21,742 nucleotides of DNA from Halobacteriales archaeon SW_5_68_122 (GTDB taxonomy: Archaea; Halobacteriota; Halobacteria; Halobacteriales; Haloarculaceae): positions 1 to 21,742 of the forward strand of contig PXSL01000115.1 in NCBI GenBank assembly GCA_003022815.1. Direction: 5' to 3'. Both the position numbers and the translations under genes were made by a program. This document shows, in pieces, positions 13,861 through 21,049 of this stretch. Every line of letters begins with the position of its first letter. Position 1 is the first letter of the stretch. The notes beneath the pieces were generated by a model, which saw only the letters and a list, made by a program, of their open reading frames with translations, was not told the DNA's origin and did no database searches.

Positions 13861-14793
13861 ATGGAGAGTCTCAACCGGATGGCCGTCGAGCTGGTCGACG
13901 AGGCCATCGACTTCGCGGACGAACTCGCCATCGAGGTCCAGGAACTCGACAACAACGCGATGGTGCTCGACTTCGGCGTCGAAGCGGTCGGCGGCATTGA
14001 GGCCGGCCTGCTGCTCTCGGAGATACAGACCGGCGGGCTGGCGACGGTCCAGACCGGCGTCGACGAGGTCGACGGCGCGCCGCTGACCCACGTCGAGGCG
14101 ACCACCGACCACCCCGCTATCGCGCTACTGTGCGCCCAGAAGGCCGGCTGGGAGCTGACCGTCGACGGCTTCGACGGCCTCGGGAGCGGCCCCGCTCGGG
14201 CGCTTGTCGCCGAGGAAGAGGAGTTCCAGCGGATCGGCTATCGGGACGCCTCGGAGTTCGCCGTGCTGGCCGTCGAGAGCGACGAGTTGCCCGGCGAGGC
14301 CGTCGCCGAACACGTCGCCGAGATGGCCGGCGTCCCCGTCTCCAGCGTCTTCCTGCCCACATTTGCGACCGCCAGCGTCACGGGTAGCGTCGCGCTGGCG
14401 AGCCGGGCGGCTGAACTCGCGGCCTTCCGGCTATCGGAACTCGGCTACGACCCATTGGACGTGCTGACGGCGGCCGGGTCGGCGCCGGTCGCGCCCGTGA
14501 CTGACGACGACGAGACGGCGATGGCCCGGACCAACGACGCGCTGGCCTACGGCGGGCGGGCCCACCTGACCGTCGAGTCGGACTTCGAGCGGTTCGACGA
14601 GGTACCGTCGACGGCCCGCGAGCAGTTCGGGACGCCGTTCGCCGACATCTTCGCCGACCACGACTGGGACTTCTACGAGGTGCCCGTCGAGGTGTTCGCG
14701 CCCGCACAGGTCACCGTCGACGTCGTCGGCGAGGGCGTCGAGGTCGTCGGCCGGACCGACGAGTCGATGCTCGTCGAGAGCTTCGGCCTGTAG
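13861..14793 (+). CDS. mch: Methenyltetrahydromethanopterin cyclohydrolase (C1 carrier interconversion)
   Basis: A 310-residue cytosolic enzyme of the Mch family. Its opening MESLNRMAVELVDEAIDFAD, the stretch LDFGVEAVGGIEAGLLLSEI, DHPAIALLCAQKAGWEL, the Gly-rich GLGSGPARAL (the usual GSGPAR pattern) and TNDALAYGGRAHLTV fit the family over its whole normal length. It hydrolyses methenyl-tetrahydropterin to the formyl form. Haloarchaea lack methanopterin as far as is known and use folate, so the likely substrate is methenyl-tetrahydrofolate. The ATG at 13861 is the family start; the frame extends upstream to 13597 over the DUF2240 gene and was cut. The next gene begins one base after its stop. 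Confidence 0.95.
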   Translation: MESLNRMAVELVDEAIDFADELAIEVQELDNNAMVLDFGVEAVGGIEAGLLLSEIQTGGLATVQTGVDEVDGAPLTHVEATTDHPAIALLCAQKAGWELTVDGFDGLGSGPARALVAEEEEFQRIGYRDASEFAVLAVESDELPGEAVAEHVAEMAGVPVSSVFLPTFATASVTGSVALASRAAELAAFRLSELGYDPLDVLTAAGSAPVAPVTDDDETAMARTNDALAYGGRAHLTVESDFERFDEVPSTAREQFGTPFADIFADHDWDFYEVPVEVFAPAQVTVDVVGEGVEVVGRTDESMLVESFGL

Positions 14794-14794
14794 A

Positions 14795-15280
14795 ATGCGG
14801 TTCAAGATCCTCCCCGAACCGGCCGACTCCCTAAGGGCGGTCGAGGAGATGCAGGCGGCGGTGCCGCTGGTGCCCGACGACGAGACGTCCTGCTGTGCGC
14901 GGCTGATGGACCGAACGGACGTTGCCTCCCAGGACCGCGCCAAGGAGTGGCTGACGTTCCTCCGGGCGCTGGAACTAATCGAGGAGACCGGGGGCAAGTA
15001 CCGTCGGCTCCCGGTCGGGGCCGACCCCGACGCGCTCCGTCACGCGTTCCGGGAGCGGGTGTATCTCGCCGATGAGGCGCTGTCCGCACTGTCGGCGGTC
15101 GACGGCCCGGTCGGAGTCGAGGCGGTCTACGAACGGCTCGACGACCGGGTGCCGCGGTGGGAGCAACTCCGCCGGACGGACGCCGACGGGGTCTGGCGCG
15201 AGCGGGTCCGCCGGGTGCTGGAGTGGGCGGTGCTGTTGGGGCTGGCCGAGCGGGCCGAGGGTGGCTACGTCGCCGGCTGA
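14795..15280 (+). CDS. Conserved haloarchaeal winged-helix-like protein
   Basis: A 161-residue soluble protein of unknown function. It has two regions that look like winged helices: residues ~28-70 (RLMDRTDVASQDRAKEWLTF, then LELIEETGGKYRRL) and ~95-155 (VGVEAVYERLDDRVPRWEQL, then LEWAVLLGLAERAEGGY). Cysteines occur as CC at 33-34. There is no signal peptide or membrane helix. The single-base spacing to mch indicates one transcript and translational coupling, so it may regulate or accompany C1 metabolism. I do not recognise a named family. Confidence 0.75.
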   Translation: MRFKILPEPADSLRAVEEMQAAVPLVPDDETSCCARLMDRTDVASQDRAKEWLTFLRALELIEETGGKYRRLPVGADPDALRHAFRERVYLADEALSALSAVDGPVGVEAVYERLDDRVPRWEQLRRTDADGVWRERVRRVLEWAVLLGLAERAEGGYVAG

Positions 15281-15301
15281 GGACCGGACGCTTCCAAACC
15301 G

Positions 15302-15307
15302 TTTATA
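15302..15307 (+). promoter_or_regulatory. TATA-like box of aif5A
   Basis: TTTATA lies 25-30 bases before the ATG at 15332, a textbook leaderless haloarchaeal promoter. Confidence 0.7.
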
Positions 15308-15331
15308 CTCCGCCGACGGGAATCGGTTCGT

Positions 15332-15706
15332 ATGCCGAGAGAGCAGACCGAGGTCCGCGACCTCCAGGAGGGCAACTACGTGATGATAGACGAGGTGCCG
15401 TGCGAGATCAACGCCTACAGCACCTCGAAACCCGGCAAGCACGGCAGCGCGAAGGCCCGCGTCGAGGGCCAGGGCGTGTTCGACGGCCAGAAGCGCAACT
15501 TCACCCAGCCGGTCGACGCGAAGGTGTGGGTCCCCATCATCAACCGCAAGCAGGGCCAGGTCGTCTCCGTCTCCGGCGCCGACATGCAGGTGATGGATCT
15601 CGAGACGTACGACACCATCACGATGCGCATCCCCGAGGACATCGACCCCTCGCCCGACGACGAAATCGAGTACCTCGAGTACGAGGGCCAGCGCAAGGTC
15701 GTCTGA
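15332..15706 (+). CDS. aif5A: Translation factor aIF5A
   Basis: This 124-residue protein binds the ribosome and helps peptide bonds form at stalled sites such as polyproline. The N-terminal SH3-like domain has the modification loop [12 protein letters not shown], in which K36 is the lysine converted to (deoxy)hypusine. An OB-fold domain follows (about 66-124, starting [10 protein letters not shown] and ending EYEGQRKVV). The length is normal for archaea. It lies five bases before the agmatinase gene. In Haloferax, the literature on deoxyhypusine formation links these same two genes, with agmatine as an intermediate. The first ATG with a strong TATA box is used. Confidence 0.97.
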   Translation: MPREQTEVRDLQEGNYVMIDEVPCEINAYSTSKPGKHGSAKARVEGQGVFDGQKRNFTQPVDAKVWVPIINRKQGQVVSVSGADMQVMDLETYDTITMRIPEDIDPSPDDEIEYLEYEGQRKVV

Positions 15707-15711
15707 GGCGG

Positions 15712-16515
15712 ATGGGCGAGTTCCCCGGCGCGACGGCCGACCCCGACGACGCCGCCTACGCCGTCGTCGGCGCGCCGCTGGACGTCTCGACAACGTTCCG
15801 GCCCGGCGCCCGGTTCGGTCCCGAGCGCGTCCGGCGGTTCGCCCGCCCGTTCGACGAGTACGACCGCCGCACCGGCCGTCAGTTCTCCGAGTTGGTTCTC
15901 GACGCCGGCGACGTCGACGCCTGGAACGACGCCGAAGAGTACCTGGAGTTCCTCGCGGCCGACCTCCGCGACCACTACGACGGCGGCCGCCTGCCGCTGC
16001 TCGTCGGCGGCGAGCACACCGTCACCGTCGCCGGCCTCCGGGCCGCCGACCCCGACGTCTACGTCTGTCTGGACGCACACCTCGATCTCTATGAGTCCTA
16101 CGCCGGCGACGAGTTCTCCCACGCGACGGTCACCCATCACGCCCTCGACGTCGCCGAGGAGGCCGTCCTGCTGGGCGCCCGCACCGGGGGCGAGAGCGAG
16201 TGGAACCGCGCCGCCCGGTCGGACGTGACCGTCGTGCCGCCGGAGGAGGTGGCCGACTGGACGCCCGGGTTCGACGGCGACGCCTATCTCAGCGTCGACG
16301 TCGACGCCGCGGACCCGGCCTTCGCGCCCGGCACCGGCACGCCGGAACCGTTCGGTCTCGACTCCCGGGAGATGCGGGACGCCGTGCGGGCCGTCGCGCC
16401 ACGGGCGGTCGGGTTCGACGTCGTCGAGGTGAACGACCGCGACGACGGCCAGGCGGCCTCGCTTGCGGCGAAACTGCTCCGGGAGTTCGTGTTCGCGGCC
16501 GCCGACGGAGCGTAG
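15712..16515 (+). CDS. speB: Agmatinase / ureohydrolase
   Basis: A 267-residue ureohydrolase. Binuclear manganese ligands are all present: H102 in GGEH, D121, H123 and D125 in DAHLDLY, and D196 and D198 in SVDVDAADP. GTGTPEPFG closes the active site. These enzymes remove urea from agmatine, arginine or formimino substrates. The downstream position after aIF5A favours agmatine, or an agmatine-modified lysine intermediate, in deoxyhypusine synthesis; that is known biology in haloarchaea, not proved here. It starts at the ATG at 15712, five bases after the aif5A stop, with a GGCGG ribosome-binding-like stretch in between. It likely shares the aif5A transcript. Confidence 0.93.
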   Translation: MGEFPGATADPDDAAYAVVGAPLDVSTTFRPGARFGPERVRRFARPFDEYDRRTGRQFSELVLDAGDVDAWNDAEEYLEFLAADLRDHYDGGRLPLLVGGEHTVTVAGLRAADPDVYVCLDAHLDLYESYAGDEFSHATVTHHALDVAEEAVLLGARTGGESEWNRAARSDVTVVPPEEVADWTPGFDGDAYLSVDVDAADPAFAPGTGTPEPFGLDSREMRDAVRAVAPRAVGFDVVEVNDRDDGQAASLAAKLLREFVFAAADGA

Positions 16516-16849
16516 GCGGGTTTCGCGGGCGGCCGGGGCGGTGTGCAGATACGGACCGTCCAGTAGATCTGTTTCTGCTGACTGACCGACCGGGTCCTGG
16601 CGGACTGAAAGGGCGAGGCACGCTCGGCGAACCCGGACGACGTAAGCACCGCAGGGAGCAACGCGACCGAGGCGCGCAGCGAGTCCCGGGCAGCGAGGCG
16701 ACTCCGTCGCCTCGGGCCGTGCGAGCGGGCCGAAGGCCCGCGAGCAGAAGTCGAGCGTGCCGAGGGCTTTCTGAGTCACTCGACTCTTATCTAAACACTA
16801 CCGCAATCGGAGTGGAAAGCACTACGTTCCCCACCGCGGTAGTGGACCC
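16516..16849. other. Intergenic region with a MITE-like repeat, before gcvH
   Basis: No gene is seen. The middle holds an inverted-repeat element (listed separately). The end (16786-16796, CTTATCTAAAC) could be the TATA region of gcvH, leaving a leader of about 30 bases. I see no tRNA or CRISPR structure. Confidence 0.5.
16607..16771. repeat. MITE-like element with imperfect 20-bp terminal inverted repeats
   Basis: The left end GAAAGGGCGAGGCACGCTCG (16607-16626) and the right end CGAGCGTGCCGAGGGCTTTC (16752-16771) match as inverted repeats at 16 of 20 positions. Inside are a perfect 8-bp hairpin (16695-16702 with 16706-16713) and a perfect 7-bp hairpin (16725-16731 with 16735-16741). It has no coding capacity. 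Similar GAAAGGGCGAG...CTTTC elements are, from memory, scattered between genes in haloarchaeal genomes, so it is probably one copy of a dispersed palindromic repeat. No target-site duplication could be identified with confidence. Confidence 0.6.
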
Positions 16850-17233
16850 ATGAGCTTCGAGGTTCCCGAGGAGTGTCGGTACCTGGAAACCCACGAGTGG
16901 GCGCGCCGCGACGGGGAGACGGTCCGGGTCGGCATCACGGAGTTCGCACAGGACGAACTCGGCGACGTGGTGTTCGTCGAACTGCCGGAGGTCGGCGACG
17001 CCGTCACCCGGGAAAGGGAGTTCGGCGTCATCGAGTCCATCAAGGCCGTCTCGGATCTCTACGCGCCGGTCGGCGGCGAGGTGACCGCGATAAACGAGGC
17101 GCTGTTCGACGCGCCGGAACTGGTCAACGAGGACCCATTCGGCGACGGCTGGATGCTCGAGATCGAGCCCGGCGACGAGAGCGACCTCGAGGCGTTGCTG
17201 TCGCCCTCGGAGTACGAGGACCAGATCGCTTAG
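16850..17233 (+). CDS. gcvH: Glycine cleavage system H protein
   Basis: A 127-residue lipoyl carrier that shuttles the aminomethyl group between the P, T and L proteins of glycine cleavage. The lipoylated lysine is K65 in [10 protein letters not shown]. Around it are the typical ETHEWARR start, [23 protein letters not shown], and a C-terminal [10 protein letters not shown]. The length is normal. gcvT and gcvP are not in the window, so gcvH stands alone here, whereas they are often neighbours. The ATG at 16850 is the family start. Confidence 0.97.
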   Translation: MSFEVPEECRYLETHEWARRDGETVRVGITEFAQDELGDVVFVELPEVGDAVTREREFGVIESIKAVSDLYAPVGGEVTAINEALFDAPELVNEDPFGDGWMLEIEPGDESDLEALLSPSEYEDQIA

Positions 17234-17500
17234 CGGCCCTCGACTGATCGGCGTGCCGTCCTGTGCCGGCGTCGCCGGTTCGACGGGGCGACGGCCGTCC
17301 CCCGGAGCGACACCCCAATCCTGTAGAGTCCTGCGTCCGCGAGCGTGAGCACGCCCGTCGGGTCGGTGCGCCGACGTTCATCGCCGCGAAGTGACGGCCT
17401 AAAAAGCGCTTCGGCCGGTGGAGCCGCTCCCTCGGCCGGTCCCTTATTTACCCTTGCACAAACACCTAAGACGAGTCGGGACTTACGTACGCCCGAGCGA
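17234..17500. other. Intergenic region upstream of crtB
   Basis: No gene is seen. The frame of crtB stays open back to 17345, but that extension is Ser/Arg-rich and not conserved. The crtB promoter lies at its right end. Confidence 0.5.
17444..17450 (+). promoter_or_regulatory. TATA-like box of the crtB operon
   Basis: TTATTTA lies 51-57 bases before the crtB ATG, so the transcript has a leader of roughly 25 bases, unlike most genes here. Confidence 0.6.
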
Positions 17501-18454
17501 ATGGTCGAGGACACCCAGCTCGCCGAGAGCAAATCGATTCACCGGCAGACCGGGAAGACGTTCTATTTTGCCACCCGGCTGCTCCCCCGGCGGGTCCGCC
17601 AGGCGACCTACGTGCTGTACGCGTTCTTCCGTGTCGCCGACGAGGTCGTCGACGACCCGGGAGATGCCTCTCCGGAGGCACAGCGGGAGCGCCTGGCCGA
17701 GATCCGCGAGGCGGCCCTGGGCAACCGGGAGACCGACGATCCCGTGCTGTCGGCGTTCTCGGAGGTGCGCGAGGAGTACGGCATCCCCGACGAGGAGGTC
17801 GAACTGTTCATCGACGCGATGCTGACCGACATTGACAAGTCCCGATACGAGACCTACGAGGACCTCGAGGCTTACATGCGGGGGTCGGCGGCCGCCGTCG
17901 GCGTGATGATGACGATAATCATGGAGACCGACGACCTGGAGACGGCGCTGCCGCCCGCCCGCAAACTCGGCGAGGCATTCCAGCTGACCAACTTCGTGCG
18001 CGACGTCGGCGAGGACATCGTCGACCGGGACCGCATCTACCTGCCGCTGGAGACGCTGGAGGCCCACGGCGCCGACGCCGAGACGCTCGAGGCCCGACGG
18101 TTCACCGACGAGATCGGCGACGCCATCGAGCACGAGATGCGGCGCGCCGAGGGCCTCTACCGGGAGGGAGTGACCGGCATCAAGTACCTCCCCCGGGACT
18201 GTCAGCTGCCGGTCCTGACCGCCGCGGTGCTGTACGCCGACCACCACCGTCTCGTCCGGGAGCGCGGCTACGACACCGTCACCGCGACGCCGTCGCTCGG
18301 AACCGTCCGGAAAGTGGCGCTGGTCGCACGAACCCGGTGGCACTGGCTGTGGTCGGACGATCCCGAGGCGGTGTTCGAGACGATCAGCGGCATCTCGATG
18401 AACGGCGACCGATCGTCGGCCCCCGGACCGGGCGACCCGATCCCGATGCGCTGA
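17501..18454 (+). CDS. crtB: Phytoene synthase
   Basis: A 317-residue prenyl-transferring enzyme that joins two geranylgeranyl diphosphates into phytoene, the first committed step of carotenoid synthesis. Both Asp-rich motifs are intact: D47EVVD51 and D168VGED172 within NFVRDVGEDIVDRDRIYLP. YVLYAFFRVAD, MRGSAAAVG and a C-terminal helical stretch also fit. It acts at the inner membrane face. The ATG at 17501 puts SKSIHRQTGKTFYFATRLLP at the family N-terminus. The downstream oxygenase gene starts one base after its stop, so they form an operon. No frame defect is seen here, so the front of the pathway appears intact. Confidence 0.96.
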   Translation: MVEDTQLAESKSIHRQTGKTFYFATRLLPRRVRQATYVLYAFFRVADEVVDDPGDASPEAQRERLAEIREAALGNRETDDPVLSAFSEVREEYGIPDEEVELFIDAMLTDIDKSRYETYEDLEAYMRGSAAAVGVMMTIIMETDDLETALPPARKLGEAFQLTNFVRDVGEDIVDRDRIYLPLETLEAHGADAETLEARRFTDEIGDAIEHEMRRAEGLYREGVTGIKYLPRDCQLPVLTAAVLYADHHRLVRERGYDTVTATPSLGTVRKVALVARTRWHWLWSDDPEAVFETISGISMNGDRSSAPGPGDPIPMR

Positions 18455-18455
18455 C

Positions 18456-19785
18456 GTGAGCGGTACCGACCGCGCCTACGACCTCGGCTTCCGCTCGCTG
18501 TCCGAAGACGACGAGACCGACCGCCAACTGCCCGTCGAGGGCGAGGTCCCGGAATGGCTCTCGGGGGCGCTGATACGGAACGGCCCCGGGAGCTTCGAGT
18601 TCGGCGACGAGCGGGCGACCCACTGGTTCGACGGCCTCGCGATGCTGCGGCGGTACGGCTTCGAGAACGGCGAGGTGCGCTACACCAACCGGTTCCTCCG
18701 GACGGAGGCCCGCGAGGACGCCCGGGACGGCGAGACGGCCGGCGAGTTCGCCACCGGCGGCGGCGTCCTCCGGGAGGCACTCCGCTGGCTGCGAGCGCTC
18801 GGCCCGCCGGAGTCGACGGACAACGCCAACGTCCACGTCGCCCGGTTCGGCGACCACCACGTCGCCCTGACCGAGGCCCCCCGACGGGTCGCCTTCGACC
18901 CCGACACGCTCGCAACCCGCGGGGAGTTCCGCTTCCGGGACGACCTCACCGAGCACATGTCGACGGCCCACCTCACGGTCGACGCGGTTCGCCTCCATCT
19001 CCGCCGAGGGGCCGGGCTACGTCCACGACTGCTCGCTCACCGAGAACTATGCACTGCTCGTGGAACCGCCGCTGCGTATCTCCATTCTCCGGGCGCTTTC
19101 GCCGGGCGGCGACGGCATGCTCGACGCCCTCGAGTACGACGAGGACCGCGAGACGCGGTTCGTGGTCGTCGACCGCGACACCGGCGAGGTAGTCGCCGAA
19201 CCGCGGACGCCGTCGTTCTTCGTGTTCCACCACGTCAACGCCTTCGAGGACGGCGACGACATCGTCCTGGACCTCGTGGAGTTCGAGGACGCCGACATCA
19301 TCGACTCGTTGTCGTTCGAGGCGCTCTCGGGGGACGCCTTCGCGGCGGCGCCGCCGGGCCGTCTGGTCCGCCATCGCATCGACCCGGCGGAGGGAGAGGT
19401 CGAGCGGTCGCGGCGCTACGACGGCGGTCTCGAACTGCCGACCGTCCCGCGGGCGGTCCGGGGCCGTGAGTACCGATACGCCTACGGCCAGGCGACCGAC
19501 CGCCGGGGCGCAAACGGCCTGCTGAAGGCCGACCTCGAGCGGGAGACCGCCTCGGAGTGGTGGGAGCGGGGCGTCTACGTCGAGGAACCGCGAATGGTCC
19601 AGCGCCCGGGCGCCGACCGCGAGGACGACGGCGTCGTCCTGGCGCCGGCGCTGCACACCGGCGAGGAGCGCTCGATGCTTCTGGTCTTCGATGCCGAGAC
19701 ACTGACCGAACTGGCGCGAGCGCCGCTGCCGCACGCCGTGCCGTTCGGCTTTCACGGGCGGTACTTCCCCGAAGTAGACGGGTAA
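18456..19785 (+). pseudogene. Carotenoid cleavage oxygenase, frame-broken by an internal deletion
   Basis: This is an RPE65/ACO-family gene; these enzymes cleave carotenoids, and in haloarchaea probably give retinal or apocarotenoids. The first frame (GTG 18456 to ~18990) holds LIRNGPGSFEFG, THWFDGLAM and iron ligand 1 in HMSTAHLTVD. The second (~18990-19785) holds VHDCSLTENYALLVEPPLRI (ligand 2), FHHVNAFEDGD (ligand 3) and VPFGFHGRYFP (ligand 4). From ligand 1 (codon at 18969) to ligand 2 (codon at 19024) is only 55 bases. Known family members have 49-61 residues there, so about 110 bases are missing; that number also repairs the frame and gives ~479 residues, close to a normal ACO length. 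It is therefore more likely a deletion than a single-base error. The GTG lies one base after crtB. Confidence 0.8.
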
Positions 19786-19787
19786 TT

Positions 19788-19801
19788 ACCGCCTCGGCGG
19801 T
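19788..19801 (+). terminator. Short hairpin after the oxygenase gene
   Basis: ACCGCCTCGGCGGT forms a 5-6 bp GC-rich stem two bases after the TAA. It is a possible transcript end for the crtB operon. No strong T-run follows. Confidence 0.4.
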
Positions 19802-19938
19802 TAGCTTCATCCGTAGTCGTGGGAAACTCGTCGCCGGGATGTTTACTCGCGGCGAAACTATCGGGGCCGTCGCCCTCCGAACCCGGTATGGCCACCGGGA
19901 TACCACCCTGTCGCCCATGCGGTGCGGCATCCCGACAC

Positions 19939-19947
19939 AATATTCAA
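19939..19947 (+). promoter_or_regulatory. TATA-like box of the small ORF
   Basis: AATATTCAA lies 25-33 bases before the ATG at 19972. Confidence 0.5.
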
Positions 19948-19957
19948 ACGTGTCGTC

Positions 19958-19970
19958 CCCCAATGTGGGG
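19958..19970. promoter_or_regulatory. Palindrome between TATA box and start codon
   Basis: CCCCAATGTGGGG is a perfect 5-bp inverted repeat with a 3-base centre, ending one base before the ATG at 19972. In a leaderless gene this covers the transcription start, a typical place for a repressor operator. Confidence 0.45.
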
Positions 19971-19971
19971 T

Positions 19972-20251
19972 ATGGTGAACGCCGACGGGCTGAAAGCGGG
20001 TGCCGCCGTCGCTGTGGTCGCTCTCGGGCTGTTTTTCGCCGGGCAGGTGTGGGCCATGACCGCCCGGTGGATATCCCGCGCCCTGTCGGGGGCGATACTC
20101 GTCCCAGGCAGCCGAGGAGTCGACGGCCGACCACCAGTCGCTCGCGGACGACAACTACGATTCCGTCGACGACGTTCACGATGGGTATCTCGGGGAGGAA
20201 CTCTCGGAATCCGAGCTGGAGGCCGAACTCGAGAGCCTCATCGAAGAGTAG
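19972..20251 (+). pseudogene. Small membrane/acidic-tail protein, apparently frameshifted
   Basis: The first frame encodes MVNADGLKAGAAVAVVALGL and onward to a Trp (one transmembrane helix, residues ~8-28). A second frame, from about 20060 to the TAG at 20249-20251, encodes an acidic tail. That tail is rich in Asp/Glu (SLADDNYDSVDDVHDGY, then EELSESELEAELESLIEE), as real haloarchaeal proteins are, while the first frame turns Arg-rich after ~20070. Skipping one base near 20060-20066 joins them into a 92-residue protein. The alternative is a small deletion. It has a promoter and palindrome upstream. I recognise no family. The real boundary of the two frames is uncertain. Confidence 0.5.
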
Positions 20252-20270
20252 CTCCGTCACGACGGCCAGG

Positions 20271-21049
20271 TCACCGCTCGGGGAAGTCGAAGCGGTCGGT
20301 GCGCCACAGCCCGTAGCCGTAGGCGGCGGCGAGCGCCGCCGGCACCCAGTTGCCGAAGTAGAGGTTGATGCCGCCCCACAGGATGACGAAGCTGACCAGG
20401 TCGTCGAGCACGAAGCCGCAGGCGTCTAATCGCCGGAGCACGGCGGTCCGGTCGAGCACCCTATCGACGACAATGACCGAGATGACCGCCGACAGCACCC
20501 AGCCGGCGTAGTTTATCCAGGGGACGTCGTAGTAGATGCCACCGGCGTCGTAGGCCCAGAAGCCGACCGCGACGGCCGCGGGATCCAACACGAGGTCCAT
20601 TCCGACGACGGTGGCGACGACGACGGGCACCCGGATGAGTGCCCGGCGGGCGGCGTCGCCGAACAATAAGAGCGACAGCAGGTAAGCGTTGACGACCAGC
20701 GGCAGGAAGAACAGCGGCAGCGCGGCCGGAATTCCGCCGACCATCGGCCCGAGGTCGACGCCGTACTCGAAGGCGCCGTAGGGGACAGCGCCGCGAGGCC
20801 CGCGGCTCCGCGACGGGTGAGCAGGGGCGCCAGGCCGGCCACCAGCGGCAACCGCATGACCGCGACGCCGAACAGGAGGAAATAGGGGTTGAACGACAGC
20901 GGCTCCGGCAGCAGGCCCTCGGCGGAGGCGAGGATGGTCGCCGCCCCCAGCGCCGGGAACACGACGGCGATGGTGAAGCGGTTCTCGGCGACCAGTTCGT
21001 CGAGGCGGGCCTCGAGACGGGCGCGGGCCGGCAGCTCGACACTAGCCAT
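20271..21049 (-). pseudogene. cruF: Bisanhydrobacterioruberin hydratase, frame-broken internally
   Basis: CruF adds water to bisanhydrobacterioruberin to give the C50 pigment bacterioruberin. The gene is read in two frames. The first (ATG 21049 to ~20787) has RFTIAVVFPALGAATILA and a helix ending VMRLPLVAGLAPLLTRR. The second (~20785 to 20271) has PYGAFEYGVDLGPMVGG, PLFFLPLVVNAYLL, GIYYDVPWINYAGWVLSA and FGNWVPAALAAAYGYGLW. At the join, the family normally has an E-x-x-G-x-x-T-G helix segment directly before the PYG motif. I do not see it here, which points to a deletion (a length one more than a multiple of three) and not merely one lost base. The 5' end overlaps the lyeJ stop by eight bases. 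Confidence 0.75.

Noticed and set aside
13774..14112. N-terminal extension of the DUF2240 gene
   Set aside because: It would overlap the divergent mch start and its promoter; the TATA box at 13798-13804 fits the shorter start.
16607..16771. A CRISPR or tRNA in the hairpin-rich gap before gcvH
   Set aside because: There are no evenly spaced direct repeats and no cloverleaf; the structure is inverted, as in a MITE-like element.
15415..16779. 454-codon minus-strand open frame opposite aIF5A and agmatinase
   Set aside because: It covers two clear genes on the other strand and looks like an antisense shadow.
20252..20270. A bidirectional terminator between the small ORF and cruF
   Set aside because: The 19-base gap shows no stem or T-run on either strand.
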